10,508 nucleotides of DNA from Euperipatoides rowelli (Eukaryota; Onychophora; Udeonychophora; Euonychophora; Peripatopsidae): assembly GCA_003024985.2 (NCBI GenBank), contig PXIH01S0003383.1. One strand, 5' to 3'. The first letter of the stretch is position 1. Each line of letters starts with the position of its first letter. Under the pieces are notes generated by a model. The model worked only from the letters and a program-made list of their open reading frames with translations, was not told the origin of the DNA and searched no databases. A program made the translations under genes and the position numbers. Positions 1 through 7,440 of this stretch are shown here, piece by piece.

Positions 1-197
1 GATTTTTTTTTTTTAAAAAAAATCTTTATATTTTTGGCAAATTTCAGTCTATTGGGCTATTTTTCCTCAAGTCATTAATTTAAAAAAATGAAAACAAAAT
101 TCTGTTTTCTTTTTAAAAAAAGTTACTTTAATCACTTTTCTTCTTCTTTAGAATCAGAATAAATGGCCTTATTTTTTTTCTCTAATAACTTTTTTTT

Positions 198-305
198 CAC
201 ACGGCCGTTAGCTCATGTGGCTGTTCGGCGATTGCACCGAACCATCCTATGGCCAGTCCGCCCCTGCCCGGCAATGGTCCGAGGCGTGGTGGTTGAGAAC
301 CACTG
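198..305 (-). mobile_element. hAT-family DNA transposon terminus (nonautonomous fragment)
   Basis: Seen: reading the minus strand inward from position 305, the sequence starts CAGTGGTTCTCAACC, then continues about 90 bases of GC-rich DNA quite unlike the AT-rich flanks. On the outer side, 306-313 is ATCTAGAT. Known: CAGTGGTTCTCAACC is the classic terminal inverted repeat of Charlie/SPIN-type hAT elements, which make 8-bp target duplications with consensus NTCTAGAN. Both fit exactly. The block contains a 6-bp hairpin (GTTCGG at 223-228, CCGAAC at 237-242). The partner inverted repeat and the second target copy are absent between 1 and 198, so the other end is lost or lies outside the window. 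There is no transposase reading frame. The inner boundary is set at the T run (190-197) and is a guess. Confidence 0.75.
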
Positions 306-313
306 ATCTAGAT
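306..313. repeat. putative hAT target-site duplication, one copy
   Basis: ATCTAGAT directly abuts the hAT terminus and matches the NTCTAGAN target preference known for Charlie-type hAT elements. It is also a perfect palindrome. The second copy is not seen in the window, so duplication itself is unproven. Confidence 0.5.
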
Positions 314-794
314 AATGTATTTTGAAAGGAAATGGTCCTAGAGGGTATTTAATTTCTTTTCAACTATTGATTGGAGAATACATCTCGTGAGATTTTCTTC
401 AAGATTGTGCCAATGACATATGAATCCTTTCAGACTGCTTCAAAAACAGGTCAATAAAATTCAACTTACTTTATTATTTGATCATATAAGAAGAAATAAT
501 GAATGAAACAGGAATTTTAAGGTAAAAATAAAACAAATTAGCTTTTGTTAAAATGTGCAATGATAATGCACTTTAAATCCAAAAATATTTTCTCTATTAA
601 ATATTAAAATATTTTCCTCTAATGAGAAAATGACAAATGGCAGATAGAATACTTTAAATATTTAATAATTTAATAATCTTTTTTTTTTAAAAAAAAAACC
701 AATTACACACAGCTCGTTTCAGAATCATAAAAATGAATAGCAGAAATATAAATAACATAATTCACATTCAATTTCTAAATTAAATTTTATAGTC
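314..794. other. AT-rich noncoding stretch; possible 3' UTR of the zinc-finger exon
   Basis: No reading frame of note. If the minus-strand zinc-finger frame is read through to its TAG, this stretch is its 3' UTR. The first canonical AATAAA met on the minus strand is at 475-470, followed by T/GT-rich sequence, which suits a polyadenylation site near 450. It also holds a T11/A10-type low-complexity run around 680-700. Confidence 0.35.
470..475 (-). promoter_or_regulatory. candidate polyadenylation signal AATAAA
   Basis: TTTATT on the plus strand, that is AATAAA on the minus strand, lies about 320 bases downstream of the zinc-finger stop codon, with U/GU-rich sequence after it. It would serve an unspliced terminal-exon form. 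Such hexamers are common by chance in AT-rich DNA. Confidence 0.3.
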
Positions 795-1391
795 CTACTT
801 ACCACCAGCCACAGGAGAAAGATGATTTCCAGAATCTCTCAAACTCGAATAAGTATTTGAAGTAATATTTTCCTCACAATCTTCGGACTTGTCTGCAGAA
901 GAGATTCTTAGTTTGTCATGATCTCTAAGGTAATTAGATCCTAAATTAGATTCAGATAAGACGCCACTGACAGAGTCCAAGTTAAGCTGAACTTGGGAAG
1001 GATGGAGATCTACAACATAATGTTCTTTGGGTGATGAGGATTCTGAGGTCCAATCGTTTTGCATTAATTGCTGAGAAAAACTCATTGATGAGGAATTTTC
1101 TTCTTCAGGGTTGGGTTGCAATTCAAATGAGTAATTAGATGAGTTTCTATAACAATTATTTACTTTTGAAGAAGGATTGTTTCTAGTATGAAGTTTTCTA
1201 TGACGATAGAGAGATGCACGTTGATTGAATCGTTGATGGCAAACATCACATTCAAGAAGACGAATACCAAGGTGGGTCATACGATGACTCATCAGATTCT
1301 CACTTCGAGTGTAGCTCTTTGGACAGAGCTGGCACTGATAGCGTTTCTCCCCATATACCATACCCCCCACAAAGCCTGCCGGAGATGGCAG
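795..1391 (-). CDS. exon of a two-finger C2H2 zinc-finger transcription factor (partial gene)
   Basis: Seen: a minus-strand frame, open from 1391 to a TAG at 797-795. Counting from the GTG codon at 1370-1368 as residue 1, finger 1 spans residues 11-33 (Cys13, Cys16, His29, His33) and finger 2 spans 39-61 (Cys41, Cys44, His57, His61). Both have the C-X2-C-X12-H-X3-H spacing with aromatic and Leu core residues. GEKR before finger 1 resembles a Kruppel-type linker; the linker between the fingers is atypical. The predicted helix contact residues (-1,2,3,6) are R,E,N,S and Q,A,S,R. After residue 62 comes about 130 residues of Ser/Asn/Glu-rich, probably disordered tail. Known: C2H2 fingers bind DNA in the nucleus. 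Inference: short finger pairs on their own exon are typical of BTB zinc-finger genes (Broad, Lola, Tramtrack type) with alternative 3' exons, but no BTB domain is in the window. An in-frame TAG at 1394-1392 means the exon starts at 1391 or later in this frame, or translation starts at the ATG at 1361-1359 (G at -3 and +4). Confidence 0.85.
   Translation of the reverse strand: MPSPAGFVGGMVYGEKRYQCQLCPKSYTRSENLMSHRMTHLGIRLLECDVCHQRFNQRASLYRHRKLHTRNNPSSKVNNCYRNSSNYSFELQPNPEEENSSSMSFSQQLMQNDWTSESSSPKEHYVVDLHPSQVQLNLDSVSGVLSESNLGSNYLRDHDKLRISSADKSEDCEENITSNTYSSLRDSGNHLSPVAGGK
797..803 (-). promoter_or_regulatory. splice donor overlapping the stop codon
   Basis: Minus strand reads G|GTAAGT with the GT at 802-801, a perfect U1-matching donor. 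The in-frame stop TAG at 797-795 begins at the last base of this motif. If the donor is used, the exon ends at 803 in phase 1 and the protein continues elsewhere. If not, it ends two codons later. Confidence 0.6.
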
Positions 1392-1410
1392 CTAGGTCTT
1401 CGGGAGAGTT

Positions 1411-1430
1411 CCTAACAATAAATACAAAAA
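1411..1430 (-). promoter_or_regulatory. candidate splice acceptor upstream of the zinc-finger frame
   Basis: Minus strand shows a T-rich tract followed by TTGTTAG, placing an exon start at 1411. This is the best pyrimidine tract in the vicinity. Using it brings a TAG (1394-1392) into the zinc-finger frame, so it would make the upstream bases 5' UTR with the ATG at 1361-1359 as start. Weaker AGs at 1393-1392 (exon start 1391) and 1377-1376 (exon start 1375) keep the frame open from an upstream coding exon. Confidence 0.5.
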
Positions 1431-1652
1431 TAACTTCAAGTTATAAACATACACAATACATAAAACCAAATTTATTCAAATAATAAACATACTAATAATA
1501 ATTCACTCTGTTAAAATAATTTTTAAAGGTGAGATCACAATTCATCCAAATTTCTATACTTTATGGAAGATGAAACAAATTTCATGTTTTAAAATGAATA
1601 GCACTTTACTTTCAGTATTTTTTTTAAAATAATAAATCACATTACAGTATCC

Positions 1653-1745
1653 TTAAAGGTCAAATGTAACAGATTTTTTAAATTATTTATTATTACTGAT
1701 TTTCAAAGATAATTACGGTACTAAAAAAAAAAATTCCACTGGAAA
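1653..1745 (+). repeat. left arm of the inverted-repeat element
   Basis: Starts TTAAAGGTCAAATG and runs to the TTCCACTGGAAA block. It pairs with 2251-2335 read on the minus strand, with a few small gaps. The AAAGGTCA octamer occupies 1655-1662. Confidence 0.65.
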
Positions 1746-1936
1746 TTTTTTTTTGAAATGCATTAAAAAAAAAGTTATTTAAAGATAAAATTAAGACTAT
1801 TGCTAGCCCATCTGAAATTACAAATTGAAATTTTAACTTTTTTGGGTCTGAGATTAATTTGATGATGAAACAGTCTCTACAGCTGTTTTCTTTGTAATGA
1901 TTTAACATATAAATAGGGGTATTTTCAATCTGTATT

Positions 1937-1954
1937 AAAGGTCATTTTGACTTT
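1937..1954 (+). promoter_or_regulatory. possible nuclear-receptor site (AAAGGTCA with inverted half-site)
   Basis: AAAGGTCA at 1937-1944 is the exact NBRE-type extended half-site bound by monomeric orphan nuclear receptors such as NR4A/HR38. It is followed by TTTTGACTT, giving an imperfect inverted half-site. Two further copies sit in the element's arms. Binding is not shown, and the octamer can occur by chance. Confidence 0.25.
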
Positions 1955-2250
1955 TTTAAAAAACAAATTGGATCGTAATAGCACAAAGGATGAATTTGAT
2001 TATGATTTTTTACAAGTAATTTAATAATTAGTCCATATAATTTCCAGCTTTAAGCTGACAATGATAGCAAATATTCTATAGTTAAGTATAGCAAGCTCTA
2101 TTCAATTCTAGTTTATGACATCACAAAATATATCCCCTGGTGTATACAGTGGACAATGTTGTTTTAAGGGGGAGAGCTAAAGACAATTATTTTAAAAATT
2201 GAATTGTAAATAACTATACCGGTATATATACAGTATATACCGTATATATT

Positions 2251-2335
2251 TTTTCTAGTGGATATTTTTTTTTAGTAAAAATCTTTGAAAATCAATAATA
2301 AAAAATAAAAAAAATCCTTTACGTTTGACCTTTAA
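2251..2335 (-). repeat. right arm of the inverted-repeat element
   Basis: On the minus strand from 2335 it reads TTAAAGGTCAAACG and proceeds through the same blocks as the left arm to TATCCACTAGAAA. The AAAGGTCA octamer lies at 2333-2326. Confidence 0.65.
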
Positions 2336-3377
2336 AGAAAAATGTATAGGCTAAGATCTTTTATTGCAATAAATCTTTACTCAGATTTTTAACATCTGAA
2401 TCTTTAATTCAAATGTTAGAAATCCAAGTAAAGACAAATTGTACTAAAACATATACGGTAGGTTTTAGGGGTTTCATGTCTCCAGAATTACTACACTAAT
2501 TAAATGTCTGGTTTCAGAGTCCATAAAAAAAAAAAAACACTGCAACATATTAAAACAACAAATAAAACCTATTTTACCCTATGACTCAATAGAAATGGTA
2601 ACCTAATGGATAGGAACTGTATATGTATAGGACTTGGAAAATTATACTCTAATACTGAAAAGTTAAATTTTGTGGTCTCTCTGAAGTATCTGCAACAATC
2701 TCAATTTGGTTACAGCATTTTAGGTGGCAAAATATACTATTGGTAGCAAGATGTATAAGCTCCTTTGCATCACTTTAAGATTTCAAGTTATGTATTACAG
2801 TAGTCTATATATAGGCCTACCATTAATCACTGAACAAGCTACATGCACTTATAGAAGTTCATTTTTAAAAGTTTGGTTATGAATTTGTTCAGCATCATGT
2901 TGATTTCTTAAGGTTTTTTTAAAGATTAGGTGTGTGCTTTGATATGATTGCTTTCAACAAAATTAGTTCTTTCTATATGATCCATAGGTTACTTATATAA
3001 TTTATCAAGAACAAGTCAACTATAGAACTTTATTTGTTAAATTTCAAAGGAACAAATAATTAACTTAATGGGCTGGATGTTAAAGAAATAAAAACCACTT
3101 TATTCTTATGTGCAGTAAATGTCTAAATTAACTGAAGTTATTACACTTAATTGCCTTTCAGTTAACCACAGTAAATTGAGCAAGGTGGATATTATGCTAT
3201 GGAAGAATCTGGAAGCCCATCTCTTCCTCCTTCTTTCTTCTAGGATACTTTGAAACTTATTAGTGTTTTGGAATCAAAGTAGTCTAGTCTTTCATATTAT
3301 GATGTAGATTGAATGGTAGTTTCCTAGCATAGGTCACTAATGTCCAGATCAAGAGTGTCTACAAGGGAAGCAGTCCA

Positions 3378-3390
3378 CCCCCCCCCCCCC
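3378..3390 (+). repeat. poly-C tract of 13
   Basis: Thirteen consecutive C in otherwise AT-rich DNA, so a G13 tract on the minus strand. Length is likely polymorphic or prone to sequencing error. Confidence 0.8.
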
Positions 3391-3734
3391 TGAAAAAAAT
3401 CCAGTAGATCAACAAAAAATTTAGGTATTTAATATAAAGTTTGCTATCTTTAATAATGTTACAGGTGTGAAATATCAAATCGCCCTACCCTGGATAAATT
3501 AGACTAACTAACTATTAAGTTTTTAAAAATTAGAAATAATTATTCCTGGTGATTTAGAACTCATTAAATGGCAATCTTGTTCACATTTTTTTTTTAAAGG
3601 AATTGTACATTTGTTGCTGTTATTACTTTAAAACTGTGTCAAAGTTTTGTTATACAGTAGGTTCATACTAATTTAAAAAATAATTAATGCAAGACCTTAG
3701 AAGGTGGCAATGGGTTTACATTTTCTTGAAGTCA

Positions 3735-3756
3735 GGGGTCCAGGTCCCTGGATCCC
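3735..3756. repeat. GC-rich imperfect palindrome
   Basis: GGGGTCCAGG, then TC, then CCTGGATCCC: 10-base arms that pair except for one G-T position. It stands out in an AT-rich setting and may be the tip of a decayed repeat. No function is assigned. Confidence 0.4.
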
Positions 3757-4241
3757 TCCCCACTTTATTTTGGCTTTGGGACTAAGTTACTCCTGAATAA
3801 TGCTGCTTTAAAAAAAAAGCAATTTGGGGAATAAGATTATAAAATTAATTTTTTGGGCAGAGTTAATCTATAATATAGGTGTCGGAAAACCTATTAATAT
3901 ACCGTAACTAACAAGAAGTAGGTGGTGGGGGATGAGAAAGAACCTTTGGATGATCGATCTCTGTTACAAAATACAGTCAAAGACTGTACTAGTTTTATGA
4001 CCCCTGTCACACGTGCATAAAGAACAAGGTAAAAGAAATGTAGTACAAAAATTATATTTACTATTGATAAAAGTTATTCATAAGCATTATTCACACAAAA
4101 AGAATTTTAAATGGCATAAGAAAAATAACAAAGAAAAATAGCCTACAGTATCATGACAGCATGTGTATTTATCTGTGCCTGTAAAAAAAATACATACGCA
4201 AGAATCACTTAAGAAACAATTTATAGTATATAAAGAAATTA

Positions 4242-4265
4242 ATAATTTATTCACTAATAAATTAT
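4242..4265. repeat. perfect 10-bp hairpin
   Basis: ATAATTTATT and AATAAATTAT are exact reverse complements separated by CACT. The arms are pure AT, so chance is a fair explanation. It lies next to a TAGCCTAC octamer at 4269-4276. Confidence 0.4.
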
Positions 4266-4567
4266 ATGTAGCCTACTGTATATGGATAACAAAAATATAA
4301 ACAATATATTACCATGGGATTCTTGATCCATCCACAGTAATAAGTAAGAAAAATTAACTAAAAAATTATATACACCACTTCCCTGATGTAATAAGATATA
4401 AATTGCTGATAAAACATGTTGTAGAAAACATGAATTTTACCCAAACAAAATGTAAACAAACAAAAACTTATGTTGATAAATCCCTTACTGGCTATAATTG
4501 TTACTAACAAACTCTATAAGTAACTTATACCCCTGACTGCCTTAACACATTATAGACATATGACTGA

Positions 4568-4613
4568 GGGGGTACAGGGGGGTCATAGGGGGATTCAAAG
4601 CCAAGTATAGGGG
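4568..4613 (+). other. G-quadruplex-type G-run cluster
   Basis: Four G tracts on the plus strand: 4568-4572 (5), 4577-4582 (6), 4588-4592 (5) and 4610-4613 (4), with loops of 4, 5 and 17. This satisfies a relaxed G-quadruplex pattern, with the last loop long. It lies about 470 bases upstream of the GC-richer block starting near 5081. No role is shown. Confidence 0.5.
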
Positions 4614-5080
4614 AGGAATGGAGGCTTGGATCTCATGTGATCAGTGGCCAGTCATTGGAATATTTGTTGAAAGATGTAAGACATCATTATAGCTTGTGTT
4701 GCAAAACAATTCAAATTGGATATGTAAAATAATAGAAGATGTCATGTAATGTTTTCATTGTTTTAAATAATCATGTAAGATTGCGGCTAAATATAGGGGG
4801 GTAGAAGTAGAAAATAGTGAATATCATTAAAAGATCAAGTATTTTATGTTTTTATATTTTGTACTTTTATATAAAAATAAGATAGATGAGAGTAGGATAA
4901 AATTGTATTTTTTTTTTATTGTAAATAAGAAATGAGAGTATTTTTGTTTTCATTTATTGTATTTTTGGGAAAAAGAAATGCAAACATATTTATTTCCAAT
5001 TAATATTTTTATAGTATAAGGCCACAGGATTTTATTTTATTTTGTATTTTTAAGATTAGTTAGTTTAAAAATTCATTATT
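4614..5080. other. AT-rich stretch upstream of the 5081-5847 block
   Basis: No open frame or motif recognised. It holds several A/T runs, with a sharp shift to GC-richer sequence at about 5081. If a plus-strand transcript starts in the next block, this would be its upstream region, but I see no clear TATA box plus initiator pair here. Confidence 0.4.
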
Positions 5081-5847
5081 AATGTGCAGGAGACAGCAGG
5101 TGTTTCAGCGTGTTTGTAGCAGCCAATTAGGAGTGAGAAATGAAAAAAGTGTTAGTGATTACACAGCAGTGTTAAGTGGAAGATAGAACGAGGCAGAGGG
5201 GGTATCGTAAGGCAGCAGAGTGGTGACGCAATAGAAGATCATAGCGGAATAATTGTCACGGGCTTCAAGAAAGCATAATATTTAATAGTTAAAAGACATT
5301 TAGTAACCTCCAAGATATAAGTTATTTCTTTTATTCAATGAGATATTGGTCGAAGTAGCATACCAGCCAAGAAGTTAATTAGTAGTTTCCAGAAGAGCCG
5401 GTTCGTTCCCAGCCATTTATAGTATTTCAATCTGCGTAGCTGTCCGGAGTTTATATAGTCATTTTTTCATCACGGAGTTGGAAGCCCACCGTTGACCAGT
5501 CATAATAGTGGAAACTCGAGATTCAGTTTTTCCAGTAGGGTGATGGCAGAATCACCAGTTTTCCATAGTTTTATACGGCTGATGAGACCAGAGACACCAT
5601 AGTGTTGATAGAGGGAGATATGCACGGAATATAGAAGCCTGAGAATCGTGACCAAAAATTACCATCAAGCAAACGTGTCGAAAGGATACCTTTTTGTTGC
5701 CAAAAAGCCATTAAAAAGACTGTTAATTAGGCTTGGACTTATCATTGTCAGAGAGGATATTGCCAAAACAGCGCTAATTATCATATCCAAAGTAATATAC
5801 ATCGAACCAGCGAGTGTGAATGAACAGTTGGCCAACAGCGAGTGTAG
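5081..5847 (+). ncRNA. candidate plus-strand exon (5' UTR or long noncoding RNA)
   Basis: Seen: a block whose GC is about 40-50 percent per line against about 20-30 percent in the flanks. It has many CpGs and ends at a consensus donor, TAG|GTAAGC. The longest plus-strand frame inside (from about 5621, running through the donor to a TAA at 5849-5851) has no ATG and no recognised motif, so coding is doubtful. A perfect 10-base direct repeat CAGCGAGTGT occurs at 5808-5817 and 5836-5845, two bases before the donor. Inference: first or internal noncoding exon, possibly spliced to the acceptor at 7450-7451. The left boundary is set by the composition shift and is uncertain. A decayed transposon is the main alternative. 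Confidence 0.35.
5808..5845 (+). repeat. 10-bp direct repeat beside the donor
   Basis: CAGCGAGTGT occurs twice, 28 bases apart, ending two bases before the exon edge. It might be a duplicated splicing-enhancer type site or simple chance. Confidence 0.4.
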
Positions 5848-5853
5848 GTAAGC
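5848..5853 (+). promoter_or_regulatory. consensus splice donor GTAAGC
   Basis: AG|GTAAGC at the exact right edge of the GC-richer block, followed by T-rich sequence. This coincidence of composition boundary and donor is the main reason to propose an exon here. Confidence 0.45.
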
Positions 5854-6230
5854 TTGTTTTAATTATTTCTTATATTTTGTAAAGTTGTGAGTGTGTCGTG
5901 AGAGAACGAGAGATATTAGAATAGGAATAGAGTAGGTGTATTTTTTTATTATTGAGAGTTATTTTATTTCATAGCTGGGAGAATCACTTGTAACAGTGAA
6001 TGACGAATAGTCTTTTTTTTATGCAAATATTTTGTGTAAAGTCACAATTCTGTAGTTTGTGTCAGCATTTTTTGTGATTTGTTTAAAAGACCATGTGTGA
6101 AGCAGTCAGGGGCAATAAACACCTGATATTCATAACTATTTGCAACAATTCTTTATTTTCCTACATAATTCCATATTCAAATTTTATATATTACTATTAA
6201 TTTTTTGTTCTTTTCCCTACAAATTTGTAT
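5854..6230. other. AT-rich stretch, intron-like, with an AATAAA
   Basis: No gene recognised. It begins after the donor at 5848 and holds a purine-rich GAGA-like segment (about 5900-5915). AATAAA at 6114-6119 could end an unspliced plus-strand transcript. Confidence 0.4.
6114..6119 (+). promoter_or_regulatory. candidate polyadenylation signal AATAAA
   Basis: GGCAATAAAC lies in a locally less AT-rich context. If the donor at 5848 is skipped, a transcript from the 5081 block could end about 20 bases downstream. Unproven. Confidence 0.25.
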
Positions 6231-6400
6231 TCATCCTGTGTAGCACAGGGCTAATCTAATATCCACTGCGACTACCCTAAGGGTACTTAAGATTCTTCTC
6301 TGAGCTGGTGAGCGGGGCGGGGTATGCACTCCTGTGTAATCTAGTGTTTGCAGGTGGCGCTCTATTGCAAATAGCATAACGAATTTACTTCTTTTTTCTC
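6231..6400. repeat. GC-richer unclassified block, probably a repeat fragment
   Basis: Composition jumps to near 50 percent GC, with a short palindrome (TACCCT A AGGGTA near 6273-6285), a GGGGCGGGG run and GGTGGCGCTCT near 6354. CCTGTGTA occurs twice, each followed at a distance by ATCTA. Two short minus-strand frames overlap here but show no recognised motif. Such sharp islands in AT-rich invertebrate DNA are usually transposon pieces. No family is assigned. Confidence 0.35.
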
Positions 6401-6984
6401 TTCCTATCTTGGAAGTTTTCCTGAAAATTGCCAGGTACCAGACGGACATCCCATCTTATTTTGTGGCCACGGGCACCCATCATAACATAATCAAAACCTT
6501 CACATAAAAAAACTGATAAACATCCATTAATGAAAACATGAATGAAATGCTTAAAAGAAATCCCCCAAAACAATATTTAAAACATTATAGTAACTTGAAA
6601 AATTGTAAAAAATTAACTATTGTCTCACAAAATAAAATACAACACTATGGCCCTTACTTTTGCTCACTTGTTAAATTAGGAATGAAAATAGTAAGTAAAA
6701 CATCTCAGATTACTTAAAGTAATATTGTTCACTCACAAAGTCCTCAACTGTCCGTAGAGATCACCTTGTGGTTGGGCACAAACAAACAGGTAGGTATTCA
6801 CTCAATGGCCATGGCAAAGACAGAACACGTAGCTGCGGAGTAGAGAGATCCTCTTGTGGAATGGTTATTGAACAGGTAGATTAAGATTTGGAAGAAAAAG
6901 GTAATGGTGTGTATATAAACTTTATTAAAACAAAAACGAAAACTTTATCAAGAAAAACATGCTTCCCAGGTAACTGTACTTTTG
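6401..6984. other. mostly AT-rich stretch without a gene
   Basis: A moderately GC-rich piece at about 6735-6850 shows no convincing frame. On the minus strand, AATAAA occurs at about 6925-6920, just after the remnant frame described at 6985-7205, and could have been that remnant's polyadenylation signal. Confidence 0.35.
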
Positions 6985-7205
6985 TTGATACATTTCTTTA
7001 GGATCCTCAGATGAACCGGATTTCTTCTTTTGTTTTCTACATTTCACTGGTGTTGGTAGCAAAAGAGTAGGAGGGTTGGATTACGGACACGAGCTTTCCT
7101 ATTGATGTTGATGTTTCTCCTCCAAACCCGAGACGACTCTCCTTCGTCCTGAACATTTACTTTTGTACCCCCTTTAATTAGCACTTTAATGGTACTTGTT
7201 TTCAT
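6985..7205 (-). pseudogene. broken minus-strand coding remnant, possibly transposon-derived
   Basis: Seen: an ATG at 7205-7203 opens a 53-codon minus-strand frame ending in TGA at 7046-7044. It contains a basic stretch, RVWRRNININRKAR. A frame shifted by one continues past that stop with CRKQKKKSG, then PKEMYQQKYSYLGS, down to about 6985, and stops near an AATAAA. Inference: the order Trp/basic RNI, then Cys-basic, then acidic-x-E and a Y-x-LGS segment reminds me of a basic, cysteine-rich module found in many uncharacterised arthropod proteins linked to mobile DNA, but this is from memory and weak. If right, one frameshift and loss of key cysteines make it a pseudogene. Chance overlap of two short frames is the alternative. 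The local composition is GC-richer than the flanks, which supports former coding. Confidence 0.3.
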
Positions 7206-7440
7206 TCGTTAGCTAGGCACGCTAACTCAGGTAGAGTTCATTTTTATGTAAATATTCTACGTTATTTATTAATTATTATTAAAAAAAATGTCTATATGAA
7301 ATCAACTATGGTGAAACATTTATTTGTAGTCTAAAAGTAGATAAGAATCTCTGGTGAGATGATGATTGTTATTGGAACATTTTAATTTGAAAAAGAATAA
7401 GTTTTTATTAACAAATGTCTAATATAATTCAGTGTTTTTA
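7206..7440. other. AT-rich stretch before a plus-strand splice acceptor
   Basis: Nothing coding is recognised. The sequence ends in a pyrimidine-rich tract that leads into the acceptor at 7450-7451. Confidence 0.4.

Larger units (their letters stand above)
1653..2335. mobile_element. 683-bp inverted-repeat element (MITE-like), unclassified
   Basis: Seen: 1653 to about 1745 is repeated in inverted orientation at about 2251-2335. Both arms begin TTAAAGGTCAAA, share TTATTATT, GATTTTCAAAGAT, a long A run and a TCCACT block in the same order, and match at roughly 80 percent by eye. The central about 500 bases differ between the halves, and there is no credible coding frame. The internal side of the right arm is a TA-rich imperfect palindrome (2218-2250). 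Inference: this is a nonautonomous DNA transposon or foldback element sitting in the intron or upstream region of the zinc-finger exon. Both ends carry TTAA, which could be a target duplication, but the next bases are not the CCC typical of piggyBac, so no superfamily is assigned. Two independent insertions in opposite orientation would look the same. Confidence 0.65.
2336..4566. other. long AT-rich stretch without recognisable genes
   Basis: All six frames are heavily interrupted, and no protein motif or RNA gene is recognised. It contains a 13-C run, a small GC-rich palindrome (3735-3756), the 10-bp stem at 4242-4265 and three of the TAGCCTA-type octamers. It could be intron or intergenic DNA. 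Confidence 0.6.

Noticed and set aside
209-220. tRNA gene suggested by an A-box-like motif
   Set aside because: No B box at proper distance, no cloverleaf, and the region ends as a hAT terminus.
1188-1415. Plus-strand 75-codon frame
   Set aside because: Antisense shadow of the zinc-finger exon, whose minus-strand frame has clear C2H2 motifs.
1693-1908. Minus-strand 71-codon frame rich in Phe, Ile and Lys
   Set aside because: Lies across the arm and centre of an inverted-repeat element. Its residues reflect A/T runs, and there is no domain.
5085-6171. Solo LTR running from TGT to ACA with an internal AATAAA
   Set aside because: No matching target duplication at the two ends and no primer-binding site or polypurine tract. 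The ends were chosen by eye.
6231-6573. Two overlapping minus-strand frames of 62 and 72 codons
   Set aside because: They overlap each other in different frames in a GC-richer block, with no recognisable domain or splice context. More likely repeat-derived chance frames.
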